Origin: Closterium sp. NIES-65
Lineage: Eukaryota > Streptophyta > Zygnematophyceae > Desmidiales > Closteriaceae
Assembly: GCA_948144175.1 (NCBI GenBank)
Contig: CANXME010002463.1
Location: 310,001 to 374,000, forward strand
DNA: 64,000 bases
Direction: 5' to 3'
Position 1 is the first letter of the stretch, and each line of letters opens with the position of its first letter. Of this stretch, positions 10,513-21,145 are shown piece by piece. The notes under the pieces were generated by a model that was not told the DNA's origin, searched no databases, and saw only the letters and a list, made by a program, of their open reading frames with translations. The translations under genes and the position numbers were made by a program.

Positions 10513-11110
10513 AACTTAGCCCCATCAAGAAAAAGACAACATGGTAGAGCTTGACGACAGCGGGCTGCGGCTTGAATTTGAAGAAAGACTCGAACAATGC
10601 ATCCTCAAAGGCAGGGTGCAAGAAAAGAAGGCCCCCCTGGTGGGGGTATCGGGTCCATGAGAGGCTACCATGGCTGGTGTCATTTGCAAAAGGGAGATCA
10701 AGCACAGAGCCACTTTAAGGGAAGAAGGAAGCATTGTACAGCAATGGTAGTAGTTTAGTTGGCAACGCCCCACCTTCAGCAAAATCAGTGAGGAACTCAT
10801 CAAAGGTTTTGGCACTGCCCTAGATTGGCTGCTGCCGAGAACGGGAAAACTGGGGGACGTCGAAGGTGAGCTTAAAGAAGATGAAGACCCATGTACTGGC
10901 CTGGTCTAGTGTAACAGCACGGAGTTTAGCTAGCTTCCTTTTCAAGAACCGACGATGCTGTGGGTCGTTACGCAGTGCAATGTGAATGTTGGCACGCGCA
11001 ACATCTGAATTCAACAAAGGTGATTCCATGAATGCTTGCTCCAGCACCGCTTCGGTAGGCCACATGCTCATATGTCGGGATGGCGTGAGAAAATCACACG
11101 TGCAATGACG
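10513..11110 (-). pseudogene. Broken coding-like sequence, family not recognised
   Basis: The minus strand from about 11090 reads LTPSRHMSMWPTEAVLEQAF, NDPQHRRFLKRKLAKLRAVT and FDVPQFSRSRQQPI, then a stop. It continues in frame as TFDEFLTDFAEGGALPTKLL and LYNASFFPLKWLCA, then a second stop; later sense blocks are in other frames. Length, composition and in-frame continuation across stops suggest a decayed gene or transposon protein rather than chance. I cannot assign a family. Confidence 0.35.
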
Positions 11111-11264
11111 TCTACAACCAGTCCCTACAAAGCACCACCATGTACATGTCCCCAAAAAGGAAAGATAATGGTAGGGAAGTGATCTGCATAGCACAAAAAG
11201 GGACCATGCAGCTAAGGTCATACAGATCGGACACACACGTTTGTTATGAGTGGCCCATTTTGGC

Positions 11265-11735
11265 ATGCAAACCTTGTATGGGAAGAGGCGCCCATGCTTG
11301 CATGGGCTGGCCTTGTATGGGAAGAGTGGCCCATGCTTGCATGGGCTGGCCTTACATGACATGTCTGGCCCATGCTTGCATGGGCTGACCTTTCATGACA
11401 TGTCTGGCCCATGCTTGCATGGGCTGATCTTTCATGATATGTCTGGCCCATGCTTGCATGGGTTGACCTTTCATGACATGTCTGGCCCATGCTTGCATGG
11501 GCTGGCCTTTCATGACATGTCTGGCCCATGCTTGCATAGGGTGGCCTTTCATGACATGTCTGGCCCATGCTTTCATGGGCTGACCTTTCAAAACATGTCT
11601 GGCCCATACTTGCATGGGCTGACCCTTCAAGACATGTCTGGCCATGCCTGCATGGGCTGACCCTTCATGACATGTTTGGCCCATGATCCCATGTGCTGAC
11701 CCTTCATGACATGTCTGGCCCATGCTTGCATGATA
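11265..11735 (+). repeat. 39-bp minisatellite, ~12 units with palindromic core
   Basis: The unit is close to 39 bp and includes CCCATGCTTGCATGGG, which is a 7-bp palindrome around TT, followed by CTGACCTTTCATGACATGT with variation. The first two units differ most (TTGTATGGGAAGAG in place of TTCATGACATGT). Because 39 is divisible by three and the unit lacks stops, all frames are open on both strands over much of the array. These frames are therefore not evidence of a gene. The array runs directly into the integrase fragment at 11736. Confidence 0.92.
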
Positions 11736-12400
11736 TTGACAACATGGACCCGTATGACAAGGGTGCATGTGCTATCCAAGAAGAGCAACGTAGCTGAATT
11801 GGTAAAGATCAATTGGTTGTCGATGGTGGAACGACAACAAGACCGGTTAGAGAAAGCAATTCGCACTTATCGAGGGGGAAAGTTCCTGAGTAAGGAGTTC
11901 TCATTGCTGCTGAAGAAGAATGGCATGACGCACTCCCTTACCATCCCATACTCCCTTGCAATGAACAGCATCACCGAGCGAGCAAACCAGACAATGACGA
12001 AGACGGCATACGAATTGCTCATTGAAGCTGGGCTGCCTTACCATTTCTGGCCTGATGCGGTGAGGAGTGCGAGTGTGGCCAAGAACAGAGCCTTGACTCA
12101 TGTGGGAGCAGACAAAAGGGTGCCCTATGTGGAGGGGATTGGAAGGAAGCCAAAGGTGGATATGCTTTAGGTGTCTGGGTGCATGTGCATGGCGCTCGTG
12201 CCTAAGCATCTTCGGCACAACAAGCTTGGTGCCAAGGCAATATGGGCTGTGCACTTGAGCATGGCTCAAAGCAGCAAAGGATGGTTTCTTTGGGACCCAT
12301 TCACTAAGAAGTTCTTGATGAGCAAGGACTGCAAGTTTATGGAAAACTTGATGTACAAGGATTGGAAGGCGGAAAATGAGGCGAAGATAGGCGTGCGGTT
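11736..12400 (+). pseudogene. Isolated copia integrase fragment, different lineage
   Basis: The plus strand encodes the second half of an rve integrase: RTYRGGKFLSKEFSLLLKKN (altered second-Asp block, normally a DRGGEF motif), YSLAMNSITERANQTMTKTA (Glu block) and LPYHFWPDAVRSASVAKNRA. After a stop at 12168-12170 the same frame continues as MALVPKHLRHNKLGAKAIWA and KGWFLWDPFTKKFLMSKDCK, the C-terminal copia integrase region. It is not the same subfamily as elements A-J. The catalytic Asp is replaced and there is a stop, so it is a relic. No LTR flanks it; minisatellites bound it on both sides. Confidence 0.85.
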
Positions 12401-12438
12401 TGGGGAGGTGAGGAGTTTCGGCTGTGCACAAACCTTCT

Positions 12439-12615
12439 TTGGACCCCACACGTGGCAGGCACTGCACATATCTTCCTTGGATCCCACACGCGGCAGGCGG
12501 TGCACGTACCTTCCCTGGACCCCACACGGGGCAGGCGGTGCACGTACCTTCCTTGGACCCCACACGCGGCAGGTGGTGCACATACCTTGGACCCAACACG
12601 CAGCAGGCGTTACAA
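12439..12615 (+). repeat. 38-bp tandem repeat, about 4.7 copies
   Basis: Units begin TTGGACCCCACACG and include GGCAGGCGGTGCAC followed by a pyrimidine-rich end (ACCTTCC). The later units are shorter by a few bases. It follows the integrase fragment with only a short gap. Confidence 0.88.
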
Positions 12616-14835
12616 CGATCAGCTCTAGTTGACCTTCAAGATAACGCGCTAGATTGCGAGCATGATAGACACATGGGGCAAGATGCTTTTTCCTACGCCT
12701 AGCTAGTGACGATGAGGCCTGATCGTCGGCGCCATTTCCATGCAAGCTGCGATTGCATGCACAGAAAACCCAACCGAGGTTTGAACGTTTCTGGAAATCC
12801 AGATTGCGGATTGTTCCTTTAGGACGTTGTGCAAATCGGGGCGATCTGAGACTGATTGCCTCGATCTACACAATCTACAGTTTTTGAGAAGGTCCAGGGG
12901 GTACTTTGGGCCAATCTGGGGCAATCTATTGATCACAATCGAGATCTCAATTGATTGTGATCGATTTCCTTGATCTGATGCCATCAATTGCAACCGATTG
13001 CGATCGATAGATTGGGCGTGTTGGCGATATGTGCAATCAATAACAACCGACACAGAGGTTCACTTCTACTCGCTGCTACAAAACATCTTGCCACATTCAA
13101 ACATTTCTGACAGAATCTCTAAACCAATCAATTCGTGCGAAGCGATCCAATTCGATTAAGCGGCAAAATGGAGCTATATTGTAATCCTCTGACACAGATG
13201 TTCGCTTCGTTTCGCCAACTTTAAGCTGGAAGGGACGCGTGGCTCGCTTGGAAGGCACTGATGCGATTCTGTCAGGTTTCTAGGAAATTGTTTCGTTTAG
13301 TTGCGCGGCATGGGAGGCGATCGATGATTGCGTTAGATCGGGGAAACCAGACCCAATCATCCCTGCTTTGATCCAATCAATAACTGATTGCGTGGGATCG
13401 TTGCGTTCTGCACCAACCGAACTGAATCGAAAAAAAAAAAACCACATTTTCATACCACTCTCCAGCAAACGTAATAACCTTTAATTAATGGTGGTGTTCT
13501 GGTGGCACATGCCGGGGGGGAGGAGGGGGGGAGAAGGTAAATGATGATGGTTTCTGTGCTGTCTCCTATCTCAACATCACCCCCTCCTGCTGCAACTGAA
13601 AATGGAAAAATTTGGCAGTAGGGGGAGGGGGGGGGGGGAGGCCCCGACGGTAAATGACGAACTATCAGCACAGTTTCACCAGCGGGAAAGAGGGGTAGTG
13701 CCATTGGCGCAAATGCTGAACAAGGGTTAGTAAAGTTCAAGAGGGAGTCCTGAACGAAAACTAAAAGACCCAAACAGGCACAACTCCCGAGGGTCTTCAC
13801 TTTGAGCACGTTTGAGGGAACTTGGTAGGGGTAATTTTTTGGGTTGCGAAGCAACCTATTACAAACGTTATGTACAACCTTTTTTTTCATCATCTATACA
13901 CGTATATATAAGATAAACTAAAAAAGCTTGTACACGATAGCCTAAACGATCGCTACTAATTTGCCATAACAGCTTACCACTCACATGGTGCTATATTTCT
14001 TTAACTTCTTTAATTTTTCCTCGCTCTTTGCATGGATGAATGGAGTGCAAGAATGATGTTATTGTAAATGTGCAGCTGTTTATCCCGTAATGCATACGCA
14101 GAAATATTATGTTGTGCATAAATGAGATTGGAATGCGTGCATAACGATGAACATTTAATGATAATGCTTAAATATGATGCATATCCTGTAGTGTATGTGT
14201 AGTATATACCATACCAATCATGTGAATGCGTAATATGATGGAAATGCATGTTAGTTAATTGACCCATCATGCATCTTCTGACTAGCATGGGGGGGAAGTC
14301 AATAGCACAGCGTTTGAATCATCCAACTGCCACATGAAACAACACAATCTAAATGATCTGAAAAAACCATCAATTTATCAAATCCAGTTCGAATGAACAC
14401 TCACTGAGTGGGCAAAGAACCTTCTCGAACATGATAATTTGATCTTAATTTTTATAACCCACAGACATGTGTTATTAATGCAATGGAAACATGAATGAAA
14501 GCACATACTCACATAACAGAATGCAAACCCACACAAAGTAAAGAAACAATCACCAATGAACACCCTTCATCCCTCTCATACCTCACTGTTTTCTCGGTCG
14601 CATGAGTCTTCACTCGTTTTCATAATCTGTTCAAGTGTAGAATAATCAACCTAAAAGTTTTGACTTCATAAGCCTAATGAGAATCTTCTCATAGCTCCTA
14701 ATCGCTCGCATTTTGCCTTCAATAGTATCCACCAAAATTTCATAATTGCTGTAGAAAAAAATGAAAAACTTTAATATAAGAAGTAGTTGTTATACACCAA
14801 TCATGGGAAGATGTAGATCATCACAATGAAAAAAT
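12616..14835. other. Low-copy DNA without recognised genes
   Basis: No element or gene recognised. 12780-13420 is rich in GATTG/CAATC and GATCGAT words. 13501-13660 contains long G runs (for example near 13616-13640) and 13430-13441 an A run. 13900-14800 is AT-rich with many short TA/TG-rich words (ATGCAT, GCATAA). Frames of up to 147 codons (13450-13893, minus) are low-complexity and not convincing. Confidence 0.4.
12931..12962. other. Perfect 10-bp inverted repeat
   Basis: GATCACAATC at 12931-12940 is followed after 12 bp by GATTGTGATC at 12953-12962. The spacer itself starts with the palindrome GAGATCTC. It lies in a GATTG-rich stretch and could form a cruciform or hairpin, or bind a dimeric protein. 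No function can be assigned. Confidence 0.7.
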
Positions 14836-14993
14836 GGCCTTACGTCTTCTCTCATTGCGAGTGTTGACGAAATCGACGAGCTTGATGTGTCAAAGCTCAA
14901 CGAAGCGTCGCTCGACTGCGTGATCATCGAGTTATTTAAGATAGTCTTGCCCTCGCGTGCTCCTTTTGGACGTAAGTGAACCTTCAATAAGAA
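14836..14993. CDS. Candidate host exon, strand ambiguous
   Basis: The plus strand is open as VDEIDELDVSKLNEASLDCV and onward, ending before a GTAAGT donor at 14972. The minus strand is open as VHLRPKGAREGKTILNNSMI and onward through SLSFDTSSSSISSTLAMRED. It is preceded by a pyrimidine-rich acceptor (TTATTGAAG) and ends before GTAAGG at about 14844. Each reading has good splice signals, and the minus-strand one has the better acceptor. Coding potential in an otherwise AT-rich desert suggests a real host exon, but sequence alone does not settle the strand. The protein is not recognised. Confidence 0.45.
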
Positions 14994-15037
14994 TAAACAA
15001 CACACATATCATAATTCAAGTTTAGGCACATATGAAT

Positions 15038-15170
15038 TGTCAGAAAGTAGGAATCAAGAATGACTAGAATGGCAGTAGTACAAGGTTTGTATATGGAAAA
15101 CCTAATTGGGTTGTACCCTATAAGAAGTACCCCACTACAGCCTAGAGCATATAAATGCATAGTTCTGACA
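15038..15170 (-). repeat. D 3' LTR
   Basis: Begins TGTCAGAAAG and ends TTCTGACA on the plus strand. It is followed by CACCCCCATAGACAAAGTGG, the polypurine-tract hairpin on the minus strand. Pairs with 16196-16328. Confidence 0.9.
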
Positions 15171-15414
15171 CACCCCCATAGACAAAGTGGGGGACAAGCA
15201 AGAGAGCAAGGCAATGTCAAGCTCAGGGTGGATCACAACGTCACCACATAGTCTGAGCACAAGCAAATGGCCACAAGGCCAGTTCACATGCAGAGTTATA
15301 TATAAAGAAGAACAAGTAGTACAGTGATCACAACCTAGCAAGTGTAAGAATGCAAGTATAAGTAAATAGATCATAGTACAAGCAAAGTCAAGAAGTGAGC
15401 AAGTGAGGCCAACC

Positions 15415-15833
15415 AGGCACAAGGCCTAGAACAGTACAGAAACGCTGATGATCACAAGGCTGAAGTGCATTGGTGAAGATATCAGCAATGTTGGTCTGGA
15501 AGGCCACGTAAACAAGACGAAGCTGACCACGCTGCTGCAACTCTCAAGCAAGGAAGAAGCGCAGAGAGATGTGCTTCGTTCTGTGCTCCAGTCTGTGCTT
15601 CTGACACAAGGCAATCATGGCCTTGTTGTCGACGTACAGAACTAGTGGAGAATGAGGCACCTCTTCCAATTCGGCCAGCAGGTAGGTGAGCCAGCGTAAC
15701 TCCTGTGCAGCCATGGCCCCTGCGTAGATCTCAGCCTCACAGCTGAAGCTGAGAACAGAAGACGAGCGGGTGGACCACCACGAAACAGAACCAGAGCCAA
15801 GGCTGAAGGTGTAACCCTGTGACGACCGCTGCG
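15415..15833 (-). pseudogene. D: RNase H C-terminal remnant
   Basis: The minus strand holds the copia RNase H end in broken frames. It shows the TLSLGSGSVSW-like region, AAQELRWLTYLL, the AxxLYVDN block and the KHISLRFFLA stretch, ending in CDHQRFCT-like sequence. At about 15833 it switches abruptly to GC-rich leader sequence; the deletion joins RNase H to the 5' untranslated region. It cannot encode an active enzyme. Confidence 0.75.
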
Positions 15834-16165
15834 AGCAGGGCGGCGGTAGAGCAGGGCCGCGACAAGCGGCTGAGGGCAGGGCCGCTTAGGGTGGCGGCAA
15901 GGCAAGGCTGCGACGGGCGGCTGGGTCAGGCCGCGACGGGAGTGGCTGAGTCAGGCCGCGACGGGCGGCGACAGAGCAGGGCCGCGACGGGCGACTAGGT
16001 CAGGGCCACGACGGGCCGTTAGGGCTGGGCCACGACGGTCCGGGAGGGCAGGGCCGCTACGGGCGGCAGTAGGGCAGGGCGCGCGACGGCGCAGGTGAGG
16101 CAGGCGCGAGGTGAGCTTCGGGCAGGGCAGTAAAAAAAATATATCTTGCTGGGCCCTAAAAAAAC

Positions 16166-16195
16166 GTTCCCACTAGGGAACCTGCTCTGAAACCA
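16166..16195 (-). promoter_or_regulatory. D primer-binding site and adjacent hairpin
   Basis: Plus-strand 16182-16195 read on the minus strand is TGGTTTCAGAGCAG, an initiator Met-tRNA primer site with one change, directly abutting the LTR. Next to it, GTTCCC-ACTA-GGGAAC (16166-16181, plus) is a perfect 6-bp stem with a 4-nt loop. Confidence 0.8.
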
Positions 16196-16328
16196 TGTCA
16201 GAAAGTAGGAATTAAGAATGACTAGAATGACAGCAGTACAGGGTTTGTATATGCACCACCTAATTGGGCTGTACCCCATAAGAAGTGCCTCACTACAGCC
16301 TAGAGCATATAAATGCATGGTTTTGACA
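16196..16328 (-). repeat. D 5' LTR
   Basis: Begins TGTCAGAAAG and ends TTTTGACA on the plus strand. It differs from the partner LTR at roughly ten positions, more than the LTR pairs of E or A. The element is therefore somewhat older or its copies have converted less. Confidence 0.88.
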
Positions 16329-16885
16329 TAAATAACCAACAAAAAACATACTGAAGTGCACAAGTACACGAACTTTGTACGAGTGATATTATATGCTATT
16401 GACTTTACTCACATACCTTCACATGCCACTAGCCTCGAAGCGCGTCCTGCGCATCTTATAACTCGTCCAATGTCATGGAGTGGAAACCCGAAAACTGAAA
16501 AGCTGGGAACAGTCGTCCCAAGTTTTCAGGCTGAATCTCTATCATAAGCGTGCATCTTGAACAAATCTGGGAAAGAAACAAGTGGAAAATTATGTCCAAA
16601 CAAATATAATGTACCTAAATTTTGTGAAGAACATAGCAGGCACCAAAAAAGAAATGGTTAACATAATGCTTAGCACTTGCACGAACAACGAGAGTCACTG
16701 ACACGTTATCAAACGTGCGGACTAATGTCGTCCCGTGGGTGCGACATTTGTGCACCTTCGAAGCTGCGGATGTGAAAACAAATATTCTACAAATCGAATC
16801 TCCTGCACCACCAGTGCAGATAGGGACATCCTGATTATACAACCCAATTAGGGCTAATGAATATCATGTTCGCTGAAAACAGCCC
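16329..16885. CDS. Host coding-like islands between D and E
   Basis: Three open blocks stand out. Plus 16436-16547 follows CCACTAG and reads LEARPAHLITRPMSWSGNPK, then TEKLGTVVPSFQAESLS and a stop. Plus 16660-16834 reads SNVRTNVVPWVRHLCTFEAA and ends in a stop. Minus 16842-16615 follows a strong acceptor (TTTTCACATCCGCAG at about 16765) and reads FDNVSVTLVVRASAKHYV. They overlap on opposite strands, so not all can be real. Together with the island at 14836-14993 they suggest that D and E landed inside a transcribed host gene. The protein is unrecognised. Confidence 0.35.
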
Positions 16886-17012
16886 TGAGAAGAAACGAGA
16901 GAGGATGAACTATGAATGAAGTGGGTACAAGTACTAACCCTAATTAGGTTGTACCCCCTATGGGATACCCCACTACAGCCTAAACAAAAGTATAAGCTAT
17001 AATGTTCTGACA
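16886..17012 (-). repeat. E 3' LTR
   Basis: 127 bp, TGAGAAGAAA to TTCTGACA on the plus strand (TG...CA ends on both strands). It is followed by the polypurine hairpin CACCCCCATAGGCAAAGTGG. Confidence 0.93.
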
Positions 17013-17235
17013 CACCCCCATAGGCAAAGTGGGGGAGGACAAGGGGTCACAAGACCAGTCAAGCAAAGCAAAGCAAAGCAAGCTCAGGGTGGATCCCAAC
17101 GTCACCACACATTCTGAGCACAAGTTCAAGGCCACAAGGCCAGTTCACATGCACAAGTACATATATATATAGAAGGCTAGACAAGCAAGAGCAGGTATAT
17201 ATATATGTAACAGTACAAGTAAGGTCAAGGGGTGA

Positions 17236-19051
17236 GCAAGTGAGGCAAGACAGGGACAAGACCCAGCTGAGTGCAGAAGCGCTGATGATCACAAGGCGGA
17301 AGTGCCTTGGTGAAAACATCAGCAGTGTTGGCCTCAGAGGCCACGTACGCAAGCCGCAACTGACCACGCTGCTGTAGCTCACGAGCAAGGAAGTAGCGAA
17401 GAGCAATGTGCTTTGTTCTGTGCTCCAGTCTCTGCTCTCGACATAAGGCCAGAATGGCCTTGTTGTCTACGTACAGGACTGGAGGAGAACGAGGCGGCTC
17501 TCCAAGGTCGGTCAGCAGGTAGGTGAGCTAGCGAAGCTCCTAGGCAGCCATGGCCCCAGCGTAGATCTCAGCCTCACAACTGGAGCCGAGAACAGAAGAC
17601 GAGCGAGTAGCCCGCCACAAAACAGAGCCGGAACCGAGGCTGAAGGTGTAACCCTGTGACGACCGCTGCGTAGCCTGGTCGTCAGCCCAAGAAGCGTCCG
17701 CGTGCCCAGTGAGGACCACTGGGCTCCGCCCTCCAAGCACTAGCCCCATGCCCGACGTACTGCACAAGTAGCGCAACACCCTCTTCACTACAGCCATGTG
17801 CTCTGGTCGGTGTCTCCCAGGAGCAACATAGCGTGCAAGAATGCTAAGAGGGTATGCAAGGTCAGGTCGTGTGCAGGTCATCAGGTACATGAGGCAGCCA
17901 ACAAGCTCTGGATACGGGCCACTCGACTCTACGGACTCATCCGAAGGCAGAGCTAAGAGTGAGTGACGAGTAGGCAGAGGAGTGGCCTGAGGCGAGGAGT
18001 ACGTGAAGCCGAAGTGCTCAAGGACCTGCTGCACCATGTGTGACTGAGTCAGGGTCATGGTGCGGCGTGCTCTGTGCCGGGTGATCTGCAAGCCAAGGTA
18101 GCTGCGCAGTTCACCCAGGTCAGTGCACGTGTGTCTCTTCTGCAGCTCGGACTTCACGTAGGCGAGTCCAGCAGTGTCAGCTGTGGCAAAGACCAAGTCG
18201 TCGACGTACACGAGGATGTAGAACGGCGGCAAAGAGGTGTCGGTGCGCAGAAACAGCGACGGGTCGGGAGTAGAAGGAGCAAACCCAAGAGCCACAAGCG
18301 TAGTCCTCAGTGTGTCGTGCCACTCACGTGGCGCCTGGCGAAGACCGTAGACAGGATGCCAGAGACTCCACTGGGTACCAGGAGGGAAAGACCCAGTGAA
18401 GCCAGGTGGGCGGCACAGCCAGATCTCCTCGTGCAGGCTGCCCTGGAAGAAAGCTGTGCTGAAGTCGAGAGAGTGCAGCTCGTAGTCACGGTGAGAAGCA
18501 ACGTGCAGCAGTGCCCGAAGAGTGGTCATCTTTGGGGTGGGGTAGAAGGCCTGAAAGTAGTCAACTCCCTGCCGCTGACTGAAGCCACGAGCCACGTAAC
18601 GCGCCTTGAAGACAGGCGGAGAACCCGGCGGCCGCTTCATCCTGAAGATCCACATGCCACTGACGATGTTCGCCCCAGGAGGGGGGACAGCGTCAACGTA
18701 GGTGCCTATGGACTTCCAGGAAGCCATCTCTGCATCCATAGCTGCCTGCCACTGAGAGGAGTAGGGACCCTCTATCGCCTCCGCGTAAGAGCGCGGAGTC
18801 GGGATGTCAAGTGCATCCGGGTCTCCCTCAGGGGTAAGCAGTACGGACACGAGATGAGGTGAAGCAGCTGCCAGACACTGGAACTCCTCCTGCCTGTCCT
18901 CAAGGACGTCCGTGCCAAGGGCACACTCACCCCCGACGGACGGAGGACAGACAGACTCAGACTCACCGACAAGACTAGCACCGTAGTCTAGGCGACAAGG
19001 AGCAGCAAAGTCGACGAGCTCAGCTACAACGGCAGACGCAGCAGTAGACAC
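17236..19051 (-). pseudogene. E reverse transcriptase and RNase H
   Basis: A 503-codon open stretch (19051-17540) plus a continuation to about 17236 after in-frame stops near the AAQELRWLTYLL block. Copia reverse transcriptase motifs are in order: DAEMASWKSIGTYVDAVPPP, VFKARYVARGFSQRQGVDYF, LHSLDFSTAFFQGSLHEEIW, VYGLRQAPREWHDTLRT and the catalytic YVDDLVFATAD. RNase H shows GHADASWADDQATQ, SSCEAEIYAGAMAA and EANTADVFTKAL. Catalytic residues appear intact, so only the two closely spaced stops near 17535-17550 prevent full-length RNase H. Confidence 0.92.
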
Positions 19052-20029
19052 GAAGGAATGGTCAGTGACGACAGTAGCAAGGAGACGCGTGAAAGTAGGA
19101 CTGGCAGCACGAAGAGAGTCCGACTACGGGTCGGCAAGAGCAGGAAGAGAGGACTCAGGAGGAGAAGGCAAAGGGGCACGCAGAGGAGCAGTGGACGGAC
19201 GCAGAGACATCCTGTGCGTGCCAGGGACAGGAGGAGGACGCTGACGCGAACCACGACCACTAGTGCGAGCAGCAGGGAAAGGCGACGCAGGGCGAGATGC
19301 AGGCTCACGACGCTCAGCAAGACCTCCAGTAGGACTAGTGTAGGGAGAAGGAGCAGGCACTGGGGAGGCCGGCTGTAACTGTAACTACGACGGGACAGGC
19401 TGTGGACACTTTAAGGGAGGAGGACCAGTAGAAGGCGAAAGACCAAGAACCTGCTGCAGGAATAGAACGAAGTACGGTCGAGGCCGCGCGGCGACGCCAG
19501 ACACAGCAAGGACAGCACCAGTACCCCCACCAGGAGCACCCGCTCAAGCACCACCTCCAGCAGCTCCAGAACCTCCAGCAACACCAGGAGTACCCCCAGC
19601 AGTAGTCTCAACGCCAACACCCTTAGCAGCACCAGCTCCAGTCGAACCCGCAGGCCCAGCAGCTCCAGTACTAACAGTACGAGCACCTCCGGGACCCGCG
19701 ACAGCAGCACCCTCAATAGCCGAAGAACCTCCAGCTCCAGTAGCACGGCTCCAGCGCCGGGCAAACCACTCGCGCAGCTCCTGTGGAGAGATTGGCTCCC
19801 GATGAGACGAAGCACCCGGAGAGCCTCTAGGCGAAGCACCTCCAGGCTCAGCACCCCCAGGCAAAGCACCCCCAGGCGTAGCACCCCCAGGCCCAGCACC
19901 CCCAGGCTCAGCACCCCCAGGCCCAGCACCCCCAAGCTCAGCACCCCCAGGCTCAGCACCCCCAGACTAAGAACCCCCAGTCTCAGCACCCCCAGGCTTA
20001 GCACCCTCAGCAGCACCAGAGTCACCAGT
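19052..20029 (-). pseudogene. E integrase-RT linker, GGAEP-type repeats
   Basis: Low-complexity linker between integrase and reverse transcriptase. At 19800-20010 the DNA is a 15-bp tandem repeat (minus-strand unit CCTGGGGGTGCTGAG), giving repeats of about five residues (GGAEP, or LGVLS in another frame). Farther on are the conserved blocks LREWFARRW, RPRPYFVPLLQQVLGL and PYTSPTGGLAERREP, but they occur in three frames, so at least two frameshifts are present. The repeat length differs in each copy of the family. Confidence 0.8.
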
Positions 20030-21145
20030 GACCTCGACAGGCTCGACTGCGTCTACCTGGGACACACCTGAAGGGGCAGGACCCTGAGGGGGGAGGGGGT
20101 CTACCGGGGGGGGACCTGGTACAAGGAAGAGCGGGGGCGGGGGGAGGGACGCAGTGCGGTAGGGGAAGAGGCGGTAGTAGGGGACCGACTCGCCGAACGT
20201 GACGTCCTGGGAGGACAGAACACGGTGGGAGGTGGGGTGGTAGAACTGCCACCCAGGCGCGTCAGGGGGGAACCCCAGGAAGACGCAAGGAGCAGCACGA
20301 GGGGACAGTTTGTCCGCAGACAAGTCGCGGACAAACGCCCGATATCCCCAGACCCGGAACGCCGACGCATCGCCAACCTTCCCCGTCCACAGCAAGGCAA
20401 GGGAGGTCTCCGGCCTGGAGACCCTTGGGTGAAGGTTGATCTAATGCGCCGCGTACCTGACCGCAAACGGCCAAAGAAAATGGGGGGCAGCCGCATGCAT
20501 CATGGACGTACGAGCAATGTCCATGACCATGCCAATGCGGCGCTCAGCAATCCCATTTTGCTGCGGAGATTCCGGAATCGTGAAGGTCTGACGGATGCCT
20601 CGTGCACGTCAGTAGGCTCGCAGAAGGCCAGAGGAGAACTCTCCGCCTCTGTCCGAGTGCAGACGCAGAACAGGAAAGTCTGAGCCAAAGCTCTGCCTGA
20701 GCTGGAGACGAGCTGCGCGGATCCAGTCGATCAGCACCTCAGTGACATCACCCTTGCTGCGCAAGGGGAAGACTGCGGTGTAACGCGAGTAGTCGTCAAC
20801 AACGAGCAGGAAGTAGCGCTCGTGACCCTGCCCACGGACGCGGGCTGGGCCCCACACGTCCATGTGAAGCGTCTGTAGCGGGCCCTCTGTCGGAGGAAAC
20901 TGGGAGGAGTGAGGGGCAGCATGCTGGCGCCCCTCGACACAGGGAACACAGGTAGGGCCAGGGCCCTGAGGAAGGGGAGGGAGGGACCAGGGGAGACCAC
21001 ACACTAGAAGACGGGAGGCCATGCCTCTGATCCGAAGCAGAGAGGGGTGACCAAGGCGGTGGTGCCAGACTAGAGTCTCTAGAGACAAGAGACGACACGA
21101 ACAGGGGGCAGACTCAGGACCAGACCTGGACGCTGCAGCAAACAC
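20030..21145 (-). pseudogene. E GAG-pre-integrase and integrase
   Basis: The 21145-20609 frame holds LVWHHRLGHPS and CVPCVEGRQ (zinc-binding pre-integrase), then LHMDVWGP (Asp), YFLLVVDDYSRYTAVFPL and LRLHSDRGGEFSSGLL (Asp). It ends at a stop where other copies read YCRARG. The same frame resumes with SPQQNGIAERRIGMVMDIAR (Glu) and the C-terminal GWQFYHPTSHRVLSSQDVTF. All three catalytic acidic residues can be found. One nonsense change at about 20606-20608 and another at 21143-21145 (before VFAAASRS) interrupt it. Confidence 0.9.

Larger units (their letters stand above)
15038..16328 (-). mobile_element. D: internally deleted copia element, 1.29 kb
   Basis: Both LTRs (133 bp each, 15038-15170 and 16196-16328) are present, with only about 1 kb between them. 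On the minus strand the internal part runs from primer-binding site and GC-rich 5' leader directly into the last third of RNase H, so gag and nearly all of pol are gone. The flanking 5-mers are TGAAT (15033-15037) and TAAAT (16329-16333), a probable target-site duplication with one change. It is a deletion derivative that would need proteins from a complete relative to move. Confidence 0.88.

Noticed and set aside
11265-11735. CRISPR-like repeat array
   Set aside because: Repeats are directly adjacent without unique spacers and the context is eukaryotic with retrotransposons; it is a minisatellite.
13616-13640. Poly-G/poly-A runs as retrogene tails or telomeric repeats
   Set aside because: They are short homopolymers without target duplications, coding sequence or the plant telomere heptamer.
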